Assembly: GCA_001460835.1 (NCBI GenBank)
Contig: CYKH01001877.1
Span: 1 to 56,920 of the forward strand
Reading direction: 5' to 3'
Origin: Bodo saltans
Lineage: Eukaryota; Euglenozoa; Kinetoplastea; Eubodonida; Bodonidae
Length of the DNA stretch: 56,920 nt
In this document: positions 8,838-18,892 of the stretch, piece by piece
Numbering within the stretch: the stretch's first letter is position 1
Layout: every line of letters begins with the position of its first letter
Program-made: the position numbers and the translations under genes
Notes under the pieces: generated by a model
Told to the model about the DNA's origin: nothing
The model's input: the letters and a program-made list of their open reading frames with translations, nothing else
Database searches by the model: none

Positions 8838-10040
8838 ATGCAGTCTGGTGCTCGCCCGCAAACCGCTGGGCCGAGGATTGGCAGCGGACGACGTGACAGT
8901 GCTCTCGAACTAGCAAGATACGCTCGGCAAGCATGGCAACAAGGTAAAGAAGTTGCAGCGAGAGCTTCATTTGAAACCACTGGGGACTACTGCCGCAGTG
9001 AAAAGTTTTTCGACGCTTCGCAACGAATTGCTTCGCATTCTCGATTTATGGGTCATCACCGTCGGCATGAAACCGACGATGACGATACTGCAGCAACTCT
9101 GCAACTTGCGAGTACGAAAAGACCAACGTCAGCCGCTGCTCACAAACGGACCTCGTATGACGAAGAAAGGGGTGCCATTATCGACGCATCGATTCTTAGC
9201 AGCGTCCCACTTCCGCGATCTGGAGCTTCCTCATTTTTCTCCTCCTCACATTTGGACAGTGGCCACAGCACGCTACGTGCTCACCACCATGATGATTCAC
9301 CCTCGGTCCCATCGTTAGCTGCCACCTCACCACCCCAGCCTCAGATACACAATGATGACCTCCTTGTCGTGTCACCCATCAGCTCAGCGGACGCATTGCG
9401 CCGCGCAGAGCTGGAGCACACAGCACGATCCAATATTTTAGAAACCCTTACCATGGCAGATAGCAGTGGGCCACCACTAAAGCAAACAATAGGGCTGAGT
9501 AGTTTCGCCCAACTGTTGCGAGACCACCACCATCAAACGCGTGCGTTGGACAACCCAGCCGTAGATCACAAGGCTGCGGAGGAGCAACCACTGCAACAAC
9601 AACAACAACCTGGTAGAATGTTTCATCAACGTCCATCCACCGCACAGCCAAGGCCGACAAAAGCATCGCCTCCTCCGCTCAACTGCTTCCGCCCTTGGTC
9701 CTCGATGCCTCTTCGTCCATATCAAGATCCTCTTCAACTGTTAAAGTCCTCAGCGCAAGTGCAGCATGGCAGCAGCAACACGGCGGCAACGCGTCAGACA
9801 TCTCTTGGGTATGGTAGCGCAGTATCATCGTCTAGCAAGGTCACAGGATCCACACTGTCGCGCGCCACGCAATCCAAGAGCAAAGACCCACTGAGCATCC
9901 TCCTGCAACAGCAGGCGGCAGACGTCACCAAACGTGCGGACCTTCGAGTGTCGTATCAGGCTAACATGGATGCGCTGCGTTTGAGGCAAGAAAATCTGGA
10001 AAACGTTTTGTGCCGCATCGCAGACGCGCGTCGTTTGTAA
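8838..10040 (+). CDS. Hypothetical 400-residue protein, mostly disordered with a C-terminal helix
   Basis: I do not recognise this protein. It opens with a basic Gly/Arg/Ser segment followed by a short helical stretch (residues about 20-60). The middle is Ser/Thr/Pro/His/Gln-rich with a QQQQQ run near residue 255. The last 45 residues (KRADLRVSYQANMDALRLRQ and on) are a charged amphipathic helix likely to form a coiled coil. No membrane segment or catalytic motif is visible. A trans-splice acceptor is predicted 43 nt upstream. The composition resembles the other low-complexity proteins nearby (6454, 18056, 21065). Confidence 0.65.
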   Translation: MQSGARPQTAGPRIGSGRRDSALELARYARQAWQQGKEVAARASFETTGDYCRSEKFFDASQRIASHSRFMGHHRRHETDDDDTAATLQLASTKRPTSAAAHKRTSYDEERGAIIDASILSSVPLPRSGASSFFSSSHLDSGHSTLRAHHHDDSPSVPSLAATSPPQPQIHNDDLLVVSPISSADALRRAELEHTARSNILETLTMADSSGPPLKQTIGLSSFAQLLRDHHHQTRALDNPAVDHKAAEEQPLQQQQQPGRMFHQRPSTAQPRPTKASPPPLNCFRPWSSMPLRPYQDPLQLLKSSAQVQHGSSNTAATRQTSLGYGSAVSSSSKVTGSTLSRATQSKSKDPLSILLQQQAADVTKRADLRVSYQANMDALRLRQENLENVLCRIADARRL

Positions 10041-10259
10041 CCATCTGTGCATTTCTTCCTTCTTTGTATTTTCCCCAAGTTCGTTGTTCTTCCCGTCATT
10101 TCTGTACACTGTACTTCCTCCTCAACAATCGAAGTCTTCCCGGCGACGGTATGCTATTTTCATAAAGTCCAAAGTGAACATTTTGATGTTGTTTTTTTTG
10201 ACTCACATTCAAGAAACTTACTCCAACGCTTTTAGCTATTATCGTAACATTCGTTCAGC

Positions 10260-10550
10260 ATGGGCAACTGCACTGGCAAGACGAAGCAAGCGAAGGACAA
10301 CCAACCTCACCCCCAACAGCGACCCCACAGTGGCGGCACTGGGCACTACTCTGAGGAGCATCCACAAAAATCCTGGTCAGAGCTCCATAAGGCCGAGCTG
10401 AGGGCACGTCGGGAAGAAGAAACCAAGGAAGGAGTACATCATCACCAGCACCACCAAGAAGAAGAGGATGGCACATTCAACAATAACACCTTAGCGGAGC
10501 ACCGTCCTCCTCCAATCAACAATCCCCAGACCTACAGTGGCGTACGGTAA
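10260..10550 (+). CDS. Small protein with N-terminal dual-acylation signal (MGNC)
   Basis: This is a 96-residue hydrophilic protein starting MGNCTGK. Gly-2 with Thr-5 fits the N-myristoylation pattern, and Cys-4 beside it is a likely palmitoylation site, so the product is predicted to be anchored on the inner face of a membrane such as the flagellar or plasma membrane. The rest is charged and His/Glu-rich (HHHQHHQEEE near residues 60-70) with no known domain and probably little fixed structure. Short length and lack of a recognised family lower confidence, but the acylation motif directly at the ATG argues for a real gene. Two further genes in the window (18056 and 21065) start in the same way. 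Confidence 0.6.
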   Translation: MGNCTGKTKQAKDNQPHPQQRPHSGGTGHYSEEHPQKSWSELHKAELRARREEETKEGVHHHQHHQEEEDGTFNNNTLAEHRPPPINNPQTYSGVR

Positions 10551-11158
10551 AAATGAAAACCGCAGGCTTACGTGGAGATGGTGGCAGAGAAGCGCAATGG
10601 AGAGCATGTAACCCTGAGCCTGCGAACTATTTTGCTTAAGCGAGGGGATAACTCGCAACTGCGAATCCGATTTCTCCTCCCCCTGTGCTGAATGCGTTGT
10701 ATTTGTTTCCGCTGTAAAGACGACGCGTTTTTTATTCCACACACTTTGTTGTTGTTTTATCTAAAACGAAAAGTAGGACGTGCGCCACCGGCTGTGTTGA
10801 ATCACGACGAAAGCAAACAAACGAGAATATTGAAACGAAATGCAGTGAGGACAAGGAAATGACGGTGCAAATGGAAGGGCAAATGCGCAACAAAAGGTTA
10901 ATTTCTATTTTTACTTTCTTTTCTATTTCTCAAGAGAGATGAGCAAAAAAAAAAAGCAATGAAGCGATTATCACGAATTTGAACTTTGTTAAAGCTGTTT
11001 GACCGGCTTTTGTTCACTTTTCGTTTCACGCGTCAAAAAGAAAAGTAGCAGTGGTCGTGTTTGGATGCTGCTCTTGTCGCTAACATGCTTTACACTTTTA
11101 TGGCATCTCTTGCTGTTGTCATTTTGATTTCAGAAACACAACATTTCAATAGAGTGAG
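10551..11158. other. Intergenic spacer
   Basis: About 600 bp without a supportable gene. It contains mixed T-rich and A-rich runs (for example 10948-10957 of A, 10904-10925 T-rich). Nothing else stood out. Confidence 0.5.
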
Positions 11159-12418
11159 ATGAGATTCCAAAATCGAAGCAGAGTCACCCTCACGCAAAAA
11201 CGTCGTCGCCAGCTCATTATCCTCATCACTGTGTTTGCCGTGTTCGCTGTTCCTTCTCTCCTTACGCATCACCAGCCACCGAATCCGCTCGCCGTACTAC
11301 ACACGGCGGATGGTGGTGCCACCGTTGACTTACGGAAATCCCCGTTTAGACAGCCAGTGCAAACACAAGCAGTTCAGACACCACAGCCAGTACCTCCTCA
11401 CGTCGTCGTCAACTCTGAGCTGCCACCTGTAGTGGCGGAGACGAAGAAGAAGGTTGCGACACCTCCAACTGACTCATACACGCCCCAGTACCACCCGAAC
11501 TTCCCTCGTGGTGCCCCTGTGCCTCGGCCATACCGACTTGACACGACAAAATTCTCAGACAAGCAGCGTCGAGTGGTGGAGGGCATCCGCCATGCCTACG
11601 TGAATTACAAAAAGTACGCGTGGGGCCACGACGAGCTTGCCCCCCTGCGTAAAACGTACACGGACTGGTCTCAAGGCCACAACAGCGGTATTGGGTTGAC
11701 TGCTATCGAGTCTCTCGATACCATGTGGCTTGCCGGCCTCTACGACGAATTTCATGAAGTCATTGAGTACCTCAAATCCCCCATGCACACCTTCTCACGA
11801 CACATCGAGGTAGGCATTTTCGAAACCACTATTAGAGTGCTCGGAGGTTTGCTGTCTGCGTACGAGCTCAGCGGAGAGCTGATTCTTCTTGACAAAGCCT
11901 TTGACATTGGAAGCCGCCTGTTTCACTGCATCGAAGGCCGCACCATTCCCCACGCATCTGTGTATCTTGACAGCGGTGAGACCTCGAACCCCGGCTGGCT
12001 CGGAGGCTCCCAAAGTCTTGCTGAGGTCACCACCATTCAGCTCGAGTTTAAGAAGCTCTCCGTGTACACAGGCGACATGAAATACGACAAGGCCACGATG
12101 GAGATTATGCACCGTGTGCTGGAGCACATTCCCTCCACCGGTTTGTACTCCATTTACATCTCCATGAGCAACGGCTCCCCTGCCTCTGGTCAAGTGACAC
12201 TCGGAGCACGTGGAGACAGCTTCTATGAGTATCTCGCCAAGCAATGGGCGCTGACGAACTACACCGAGAGATGGCTCGAGGACGCGTACCGTAAAGTTGC
12301 AAACGGAGTGGTCGACCACCTGAAGGTGCAAATGGACGACACGCACGCGTTTGTGGTTTTTTTTTTATTAGAGTGCTCGGAGGTTTGCTGTCTGCGTACG
12401 AGCTCAGCGGAGAGCTGA
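11159..12418 (+). CDS. Class I alpha-1,2-mannosidase (GH47), C-terminus lost at an assembly break
   Basis: GH47 enzymes trim alpha-1,2-linked mannose from N-glycans in the ER and Golgi. The start MRFQNRSRV is followed by basic residues and one hydrophobic segment at about 18-37, giving a type II membrane topology, then a Pro-rich stem to about 130. The catalytic (alpha/alpha)7 domain follows, with AWGHDEL, GLTAIESLDTMW, FETTIRVLGGLLSAY and GARGDSFYEYLAKQW. The first half to two thirds is therefore canonical, including a conserved acidic residue in FETTIR and the Asp of GDSFYEY. After DDTHAFVV (about 12357) a T run leads into a repeat of 11831-12093 in another frame, so the last 20 residues are not authentic. 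The C-terminal third with the calcium-binding Thr and last catalytic Glu is missing. The cause is most likely misassembly, as a 300-N gap follows. Confidence 0.9.
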   Translation: MRFQNRSRVTLTQKRRRQLIILITVFAVFAVPSLLTHHQPPNPLAVLHTADGGATVDLRKSPFRQPVQTQAVQTPQPVPPHVVVNSELPPVVAETKKKVATPPTDSYTPQYHPNFPRGAPVPRPYRLDTTKFSDKQRRVVEGIRHAYVNYKKYAWGHDELAPLRKTYTDWSQGHNSGIGLTAIESLDTMWLAGLYDEFHEVIEYLKSPMHTFSRHIEVGIFETTIRVLGGLLSAYELSGELILLDKAFDIGSRLFHCIEGRTIPHASVYLDSGETSNPGWLGGSQSLAEVTTIQLEFKKLSVYTGDMKYDKATMEIMHRVLEHIPSTGLYSIYISMSNGSPASGQVTLGARGDSFYEYLAKQWALTNYTERWLEDAYRKVANGVVDHLKVQMDDTHAFVVFFLLECSEVCCLRTSSAES

Positions 12419-12629
12419 TTCTTCTTGACAAAGCCTTTGACATTGGAAGCCGCCTGTTTCACTGCATCGAAGGCCGCACCATTCCCCACGCATCTGTGTA
12501 TCTTGACAGCGGTGAGACCTCGAACCCCGGCTGGCTCGGAGGCTCCCAAAGTCTTGCTGAGGTCACCACCATTCAGCTCGAGTTTAAGAAGCTCTCCGTG
12601 TACACAGGCGACATGAAATACGACAAGGC
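12367..12629 (+). repeat. Exact-looking copy of 11831-12093 next to the gap
   Basis: 263 bp repeat an internal part of the mannosidase gene at an offset of 536 bp, directly after a run of ten T and directly before the N gap. The lack of visible divergence and the abutting gap point to an unmerged contig end rather than a biological duplication. Confidence 0.9.
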
Positions 12630-12929
12630 NNNNNNNNNNNNNNNNNNNNNNNNNNNNNNNNNNNNNNNNNNNNNNNNNNNNNNNNNNNNNNNNNNNNNNN
12701 NNNNNNNNNNNNNNNNNNNNNNNNNNNNNNNNNNNNNNNNNNNNNNNNNNNNNNNNNNNNNNNNNNNNNNNNNNNNNNNNNNNNNNNNNNNNNNNNNNNN
12801 NNNNNNNNNNNNNNNNNNNNNNNNNNNNNNNNNNNNNNNNNNNNNNNNNNNNNNNNNNNNNNNNNNNNNNNNNNNNNNNNNNNNNNNNNNNNNNNNNNNN
12901 NNNNNNNNNNNNNNNNNNNNNNNNNNNNN
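12630..12929. other. Assembly gap (300 N)
   Basis: Exactly 300 unknown bases, a placeholder length. It separates the truncated mannosidase from a kinesin lacking its N-terminus. Together these missing pieces need clearly more than 300 bp, so the true gap is probably larger or the join is wrong. Confidence 0.97.
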
Positions 12930-15229
12930 CAGCAACAGGTGTGTTTGTCGAGGGGTTGACTGGCGTGGAGGTGGACTCGTGGTCCAAAATGGCAGAACTC
13001 ATCGAAATGGGAAATTTGGCGCGCTCAGTAGCGTCTACGAAAATGAACGAAAGATCCAGTCGAAGCCACACCATCTTCAAGGTGACTCTGTCTCAAGTGA
13101 CGACATCAATTCCCCGAAAGCAATTTGAGAAACCGACACAACATCTTAGGTCCGCCCAAATCAACCTTGTTGATCTTGCCGGCTCTGAGCGCAACAAGAA
13201 GACTGGTGCCACGGGAGATAGACTCAAAGAAGCAGCCTCCATCAATCGATCCCTGATGTGCCTCAAGCAGGTCATCGATGCGCTTGTGGATAACTCACAA
13301 ATTGTCAAGGCAGCCAACAAGAAACGCGTCCCGTACCGAGATTCGCATCTCACCTCAGTCCTTCAAGATTCCCTCGGAGGTAACGCGAAAACGTGGATGC
13401 TCGTGTGCGTCAGCCCACACTCAGACAACCTGGAGGAGTCCCAGAACACACTCCGATATGGATCCCGAGCGCGTAAGATTTTGAATCAAGTACATGTCAA
13501 CGAAAACGCATCAGCACGGCTGATGTTAGATTTAGAAGACGAGCTTGACCGACTCAAGGCCGAGCTTGCCTCGTCCGCGGAGGCGACCACCCCAGGTGCT
13601 GTCGATTCGCTCAAGGCGCAAATTGAAGCGCATGAGAGCGCCATTAACTCGCTGGAAGGCGAAGTGGAAGCGCAAAAACAAAAGATTGAGCGACTTCAAG
13701 TCGAGCGCGACAAGGGAACCAAGGAACGCGAAGCAAGTGCCATGAAGCATCTTACAACAGTCATGCAGGCACGCCTCCAACGCGACAGTGTCGAGCAAAC
13801 TCTACAAGCTCGCACGGATGAGATTGTCGCTCTTCGAGAGCACTTGATCAAACTTCAAACGGAGAGGCATACCTCCGTCACGGAAACAGAGAAAAGCGAC
13901 AGTGAGGCAAAGAAATTGCGCGCTGCGGCGTTGCAACTCGATCAAACCATCGATGAGATGAAGCGAAAGATCGGAAAATTGGAATCTCAAAGGAGATCGC
14001 TGCAAGTCTCTTGCGACGAAGGGGAACAATTTGTCAAGTCGCTCGCACAAGATAAAGTGGCGACCATCTTACGAGCGCGTCTGCAAGTTGCCCGAATTCG
14101 CATTGACCACCGACGGAAGCTGGAGGAATTGAAACTTCAAAGCAGCAAGAAGCATCACGACCTCAAGGAGCTCTCGCATCGTCAAGAACGTGTCGACGAC
14201 GACCACGTTCACGCTGAGCTCAGCACGCTGCACCAGACCATCAATTCCCTTCGCCATCAATTAGCGTCTACTCGCAGCGAGGAGGAAAAGGTCCACACGG
14301 AGAAGACAAATCAAATCGCAACGCTTCAACAGGAACTCGGGCATCTTCAACAGGAAGTCCGCAGGAAGCGGGAGTCCCATCAAGCGAAGCTTACTGTCAT
14401 CACCAACGACTGGGACAAGAGGATGCAAACATTATCACAAGAGACCGAAAAGCAGCTGCAAGCCCACCACGAGGAGTGGGAAACAAGACGGCGAGAGCTG
14501 GAGGACCTTCGGGATCAACAGAAAAGCGATATCATTGCAGACTACGAGCGGCGGACCGCCCAGGTGCAAGAGCGAAGTGACGAAAGACTACGCGACGTCG
14601 CAGAACGAGGAGAAGCGGAAATTATCAACATGCAAGGAGAGTGGCAGCACGCACTTGCCGATAAGCGGCGAGACAACGACTCATTGAGAGAATCCCTTCG
14701 ACAACTTTCGCAAGACAATCAAAAGTATTGTGCGTTGCAGTACCGCATCAGCACAGCAATGGAACTGTTGCAGAAGGCGAAATTTAGCCGCAAACTATCT
14801 GCTGAAGCAAAAGAAATGATCACGTTGGCATTGGAGTTCCATGCCTTGTTCGAGGAATACCACCCGGAGAAAACAAAACTGGATCACCTCATCAAAGCGA
14901 ACCTCACCCTTCAGCGGTGCTCCGTGATGCCTATTTTAGGTGAGGGCATTGAGGGGATGATGACGAGGGCTAAATCACCTGCAGCGCGATCGCAGAGCCC
15001 TGTTGTGGGTGCTGGAAGGAGCGGTGTAGCAGGGCGATCCGCGTCTCGAGCGAATTCACCTTCGCTAGGAAGGAGAACGAACAGTACTGCGGGTGGTGGA
15101 TTGGGCATTGAAGACTCGCCACATTCTGCGTCACACGCACCGCCACCGCGAGTCGGCAGTTTGAGAAGTGTGTCCCCTCGAGCTGGCAGTGTTGGCTCAT
15201 CTGCGTCACCAACAACCCGACGGCTGTAA
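12930..15229 (+). CDS. Kinesin motor protein, N-terminus missing in gap (kinesin-3-like)
   Basis: This is the C-terminal half of a kinesin motor domain followed by a long stalk. From the first base after the gap the frame reads ATGVFVEGLTG. Switch I (NERSSRSH) is near 13046-13069, switch II (DLAGSE) near 13172-13189, and the helix segment YRDSHLTSVLQDSLGGNAKT is near 13336-13395. The N-terminal motor half with the ATP P-loop is not present because of the gap. VEGLT..EV, GNLARSVASTKMN and the loop sequence most resemble kinesin-3 (Unc104/KIF1), but this is a tentative family call. Residues after the motor form coiled coil over about 460 residues (rich in E, Q, K, R). The last 100 residues are Ser/Pro/Gly-rich and disordered. 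Kinesins of this type carry cargo along microtubules, often in the flagellum. Confidence 0.93.
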
Positions 15230-15505
15230 CCATTTCTACAACGAAACGCATGAAAATCTGAGCACACAACACGAATTTTATTGCCCCATTTTTATCGAAT
15301 GTGAACTAAAGCAACGAATTGTGAACGTGCCACTACCAGAATGATGATACCTTCAATCAGGCGAGAAGAATGCATTCATCTGTTCCCATCGATTCTCTCT
15401 CGCTCAAAAAAGTGTGAATAAAAAAAGAACTCATATAGCATAGTAGCAATAATAAAGCCGCCCACCGGGTGATCCAAGTCGCAACACAAAATCAAAAAAG
15501 GTAAA

Positions 15506-16930
15506 ATGGCATGGTCAAGAAAGCGCCTGGTGTTTTCGATGATTGCTTTGATGGCCTTCATCACTCTTTTTGGCATGTTTCGGCTTGGGACTGCCGTTGA
15601 GAAGCAGCAAACCCAGCAGGTTTCTGGACAGAAGTCGTCTCGCCCAGCTGCAACTCAACAACTAGGTAACATCGATTCGAGACAAGCATTCGAGGATGTG
15701 GTCCCTCGAGTCAAAGCCACCACCATCGCACGACCATCGTCCCCAACAGCGAAACCGTCGACTCAACCGAAGCGTAAAGGAGGACGAGATGGAGTGGACC
15801 ATTCACACATTGGATTAGCGCCAGACCCTTTAGACGGAATGCTGCACGCTTGGCCTGTAGGATCCCCGCATGCTTGTCATGGTGCGTCGCCAAGCGACAG
15901 TTGCATTGACCACGATGCGGTGGAGTGGTTTCGCGACAACGTCCTCCTCGCCATCGTGACTGGATCAGAGGGTGCCTTTCGAGTAGAAGTGTCACAGTGC
16001 TCGTGGCTTTCCCACTTTCCTGTGGAAAATGTGTTTGTGTTTAGCGACAAAGTTCCACTTGCAGGACACAATCGCACGCCGCACGAGTGGGTGGCTGGCG
16101 TGCTCCCAAAGACCGTCTTTGAGGCCCACGGCGACATCTTTTCTCCCCACGTGAAGGAGGGGTACGTCAAGGTGGTGCGGAAGCGTGGGCAAGGGTACAG
16201 CGCCTCGTGGATCGTGGCACAATTTCGCTTCTCTCAAGCGGTAGAGCACCTGCACACCGTCGCCGCTCAGCGTAAAGCGAAGGAAGGGAAGGCGTACAAG
16301 TGGTTCATGATTGGCGACGACGACACCATCATCCAACTGTCGAACTTAGTAAAGCGCATTCGTGCCGACCTCACCACAAAGCCGTACTACTTCTCCCGAA
16401 AAGGCTGGGGAGGTGCTGGGCACATTTACACTCGGGCAGCCTTGGACAAGCTTATCGATGTCATGCCGCAGTGTGTGGATAAATATTTCATTCGATCCTT
16501 CAGAGCTAGCGACGACATGCTGCTCAAGTGTGCCGGCATGGCAAAGCTACACAACCAAATGGAGAGCACCATGAGCCACTGCCCTGCGTCCCACCTCGGA
16601 GCTGACGCGCTGCTGTCTCCGCACCAAGCCACCTTCCACGGCAAGAAAGACTTCTACCCGCCCATTCTGCTGACCACGTGGAGAGTGAGCTTGTACTACT
16701 ACGCATCGTATTGCAAGAGTAGAAAGGCGGCAGAGCTTGCTACGTATTACAGTGCGTGCGCATTCGGGTCCTGTAAGCATCACGGGTGCTCCAAGGAGAA
16801 GAATATTCAGATGCTGGCGAAATGGCACACGTTGTCGAAGAATAATTCTCTTGTTGAACTTCCTTTTGCTGCGGAGGGAGTTGTCGCATCGTTGATAGAG
16901 TCCAGCGCCGGTGGTGGTGGTGGTGCATGA
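15506..16930 (+). CDS. Fringe-like glycosyltransferase (GT31 type), type II membrane protein
   Basis: 474 residues. A cytosolic basic start (MAWSRKR) is followed by one membrane segment at about 8-27 and a Ser/Thr/Pro stem to about 100. The catalytic domain shows LLAIVTGSEGAFR near 148, WFMIGDDDTII with the metal-binding DDD at residues 271-273, and WGGAGHIYTRAAL with the GGAG turn at 302-305. These motifs, in this order, define the Fringe/C1GALT1 family of Golgi enzymes that add a sugar from a UDP donor. The acceptor and sugar cannot be read from sequence. The end is Gly-rich (GGGGGA). Length and layout are normal for the family. The preceding spacer is short (about 275 bp) and the first ATG fits the signal anchor. 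Confidence 0.85.
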   Translation: MAWSRKRLVFSMIALMAFITLFGMFRLGTAVEKQQTQQVSGQKSSRPAATQQLGNIDSRQAFEDVVPRVKATTIARPSSPTAKPSTQPKRKGGRDGVDHSHIGLAPDPLDGMLHAWPVGSPHACHGASPSDSCIDHDAVEWFRDNVLLAIVTGSEGAFRVEVSQCSWLSHFPVENVFVFSDKVPLAGHNRTPHEWVAGVLPKTVFEAHGDIFSPHVKEGYVKVVRKRGQGYSASWIVAQFRFSQAVEHLHTVAAQRKAKEGKAYKWFMIGDDDTIIQLSNLVKRIRADLTTKPYYFSRKGWGGAGHIYTRAALDKLIDVMPQCVDKYFIRSFRASDDMLLKCAGMAKLHNQMESTMSHCPASHLGADALLSPHQATFHGKKDFYPPILLTTWRVSLYYYASYCKSRKAAELATYYSACAFGSCKHHGCSKEKNIQMLAKWHTLSKNNSLVELPFAAEGVVASLIESSAGGGGGA

Positions 16931-17096
16931 GAGAGGTCTGTGGTAGTTTTGGGGGTTTTTTTGTAGTTGAGTTGCTCCACCAGAAAAAATCTTGGGAAAA
17001 GGGTTGAACTTACCCAACCATGAAGCGAGGACAGTTTCTAACTCGTCTCTTCCGTTTAAAACAAAGGCGGAACAAAACTCTGTAGGAACGAAAATA

Positions 17097-17846
17097 ATGT
17101 TAGGAGCTGCAAGTCCCAATGCCACAGGAGCGCAACAACCAAATGTCATCGAAGCGGACCTCCTCTCTTTCATTGAGTGGGACCCTGAACGTTTCGGCAT
17201 CGGTGTCAAGTCCATCGATGAGCAGCACAAGATTCTGATCACACTCACCAATGGGCTTACAAAAGTTTACATCGCTGCCGCATACCCGAAATTAAGTGTG
17301 TCAATGGACACGTTAGGGGTGGCATCGCCCATGAATACTTCCAACGTAAATGCTGCGTCGTTGATCTCGAATACAAATCGAGCTCCATCATCACGAGGCG
17401 TGATGAAGTCTGCCGTGATCCAAGCAAAAGCACTGGCGGCGATTCGCGAGGCGGATGCTGAAACGTCTTTGTTGCTCGATCCTGTGCTTGGCCATAAAGA
17501 ATTCCCTGTGGTGGGGTTTCGACAATTTGATCCACTGCTTCAAGCTGCGAGTAACGTCGAGCTCAACAAGGTAGTGGAAGACCTCGTGACATACACGTGC
17601 AAGTTTCTACTCGCTGAAGATCACATGTTGGAAACGTATGCATATCCTGATCGCGCCCTTCAGCAGCAGGATCATGAGCTGTTTGTCAACGAAGTCTCGT
17701 TTCTGTTCAAACTTGTGGAAGAGAACAATGCGCAGCTTTCAGATATTCGACGCATGCTAGTATTTTTGCGTTTGTGGCTTTCTGGACACATTCCACGAGA
17801 CCGAAAATACGCCCCGATGCTCATCGAAAAAGGCGTGGGTTCGTAG
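17097..17846 (+). CDS. Hemerythrin-like protein with divergent iron ligands
   Basis: 249 residues from the first in-frame ATG. Three landmarks identify the hemerythrin fold: IEWDPERFGIGVKSIDEQH at the first helix, YTCKFLLAEDHMLETYAYP at the second, and LWLSGHIPRDRKY at the last. Hemerythrins bind a di-iron centre and carry or sense O2. Numbered from this ATG, the visible ligand positions are His44 (DEQH), Glu174, His193, His231 and Asp235. Two of the usual histidines are replaced: Phe170 where HF..E is expected, and Gln189 where the first His of Hx3H is expected. About 100 residues are inserted between the first two helices. Iron binding may therefore be altered or lost. The upstream open frame before 17097 has no ATG. 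Confidence 0.82.
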   Translation: MLGAASPNATGAQQPNVIEADLLSFIEWDPERFGIGVKSIDEQHKILITLTNGLTKVYIAAAYPKLSVSMDTLGVASPMNTSNVNAASLISNTNRAPSSRGVMKSAVIQAKALAAIREADAETSLLLDPVLGHKEFPVVGFRQFDPLLQAASNVELNKVVEDLVTYTCKFLLAEDHMLETYAYPDRALQQQDHELFVNEVSFLFKLVEENNAQLSDIRRMLVFLRLWLSGHIPRDRKYAPMLIEKGVGS

Positions 17847-18055
17847 AAGAAAGAGCCTGATGGCGGAGCTTTGGTCGTTGATTGTACACTTGCATTTATT
17901 GGGTTACGCTCTTCTTTCCTGGAAAACGATCAAAGGTGGCCATACTGCATTGCACAGTTCTCTTGTTTGCTTACATGCGAATCACGCAACAAAGAGATCA
18001 TCGCCACATTTTATTGCACGTAGGAGGAGCACCAGAGATAAGCGAGAAGTAGTGG

Positions 18056-18892
18056 ATGGGGTCTGCGTGCAGTTGCGCGACGCAACAAGATCCTCTTGGG
18101 CGCTCTTCACGTGGTGCTGCAAAAGCATCTGCGAGGAGGAAAAGCACCACAGCACATCTTAATCAGAGCAGCACATTATTTAGCGCCAAACGCCGATCGA
18201 CCGGTGGTGGTGGTGGTGGTGCACCAACACTGCAAGCAGCTCCCTCTTCATCTTCCCGCAACCCGTTGCAATCTACAATGCTGTCGTTATGTCATCACCC
18301 CAAACGCCCCTCCACTGCGCGCCAAATGGGAGGAGCTAGCAGCACTCGCAGTCATAGTGGTGGTGCATCTGCACCAACCACAACAGGAACACAACAACCG
18401 CACACAGCAGCAGCAGGAGGAGGCATCGCAAACCTGTTGTCACTCACTGCGTTGGGCGGTGGATCAAATAGCTCTGCTGCTCCGGGTGGTGCGAAGACAC
18501 ATGGCAATGATTTCGTAGACAGAATTCTAGATGAAGATGAATTTACAAACGAGGACAGTGGTAAGTATCAGCCACTGGGCTCCTCTCTCTTTGAGCCCTC
18601 AACTCTGGAACCCCCTCCCCTACATCATCATCCCTCAACTTCCGTTGACGACGGTGGGTTTCTTTTACAGCAGGTAGTTCCGGCTGCTGATACAATCACT
18701 ACCACCAGCATCACCACCGCTACAACCGTCACGGCGGCTGAGCGCCATTTGCCTATTCCCGTCGCTGAAGTGCCTTTCACGGTTGCTGGTCCTACTGGGG
18801 AGATACATGAACGAGACGGAAAGCCGTTGTCGTTAACAAGTGGCGAAGATGATGATGCAAGGCGTCGAAAAAGTGAATTGGACCCTTGGTGA
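18056..18892 (+). CDS. Disordered protein with N-terminal dual-acylation signal (MGSACSC)
   Basis: 278 residues starting MGSACSC. Gly-2 fits N-myristoylation, and Cys-5 and Cys-7 are candidate palmitoylation sites, so membrane anchoring is predicted. The following 45 residues are basic and Ser-rich (ARRKS, AKRRST), which would favour contact with acidic lipids. The remainder is Gly/Ser/Thr/Pro-rich with a GGGGGG run and little predicted structure. The segment DSGKYQPLG at residues 167-175 resembles DSGNHQAFQPLG in the protein at 21065, and both proteins share the acylated start and an early FSA...RRS segment. A diverged paralogous pair is likely. No enzymatic motif is visible. Confidence 0.6.
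   Translation: MGSACSCATQQDPLGRSSRGAAKASARRKSTTAHLNQSSTLFSAKRRSTGGGGGGAPTLQAAPSSSSRNPLQSTMLSLCHHPKRPSTARQMGGASSTRSHSGGASAPTTTGTQQPHTAAAGGGIANLLSLTALGGGSNSSAAPGGAKTHGNDFVDRILDEDEFTNEDSGKYQPLGSSLFEPSTLEPPPLHHHPSTSVDDGGFLLQQVVPAADTITTTSITTATTVTAAERHLPIPVAEVPFTVAGPTGEIHERDGKPLSLTSGEDDDARRRKSELDPW

Noticed and set aside
10084-10115. tttctgtac as a second spliced-leader match
   Set aside because: Only nine bases match; expected by chance in 57 kb.
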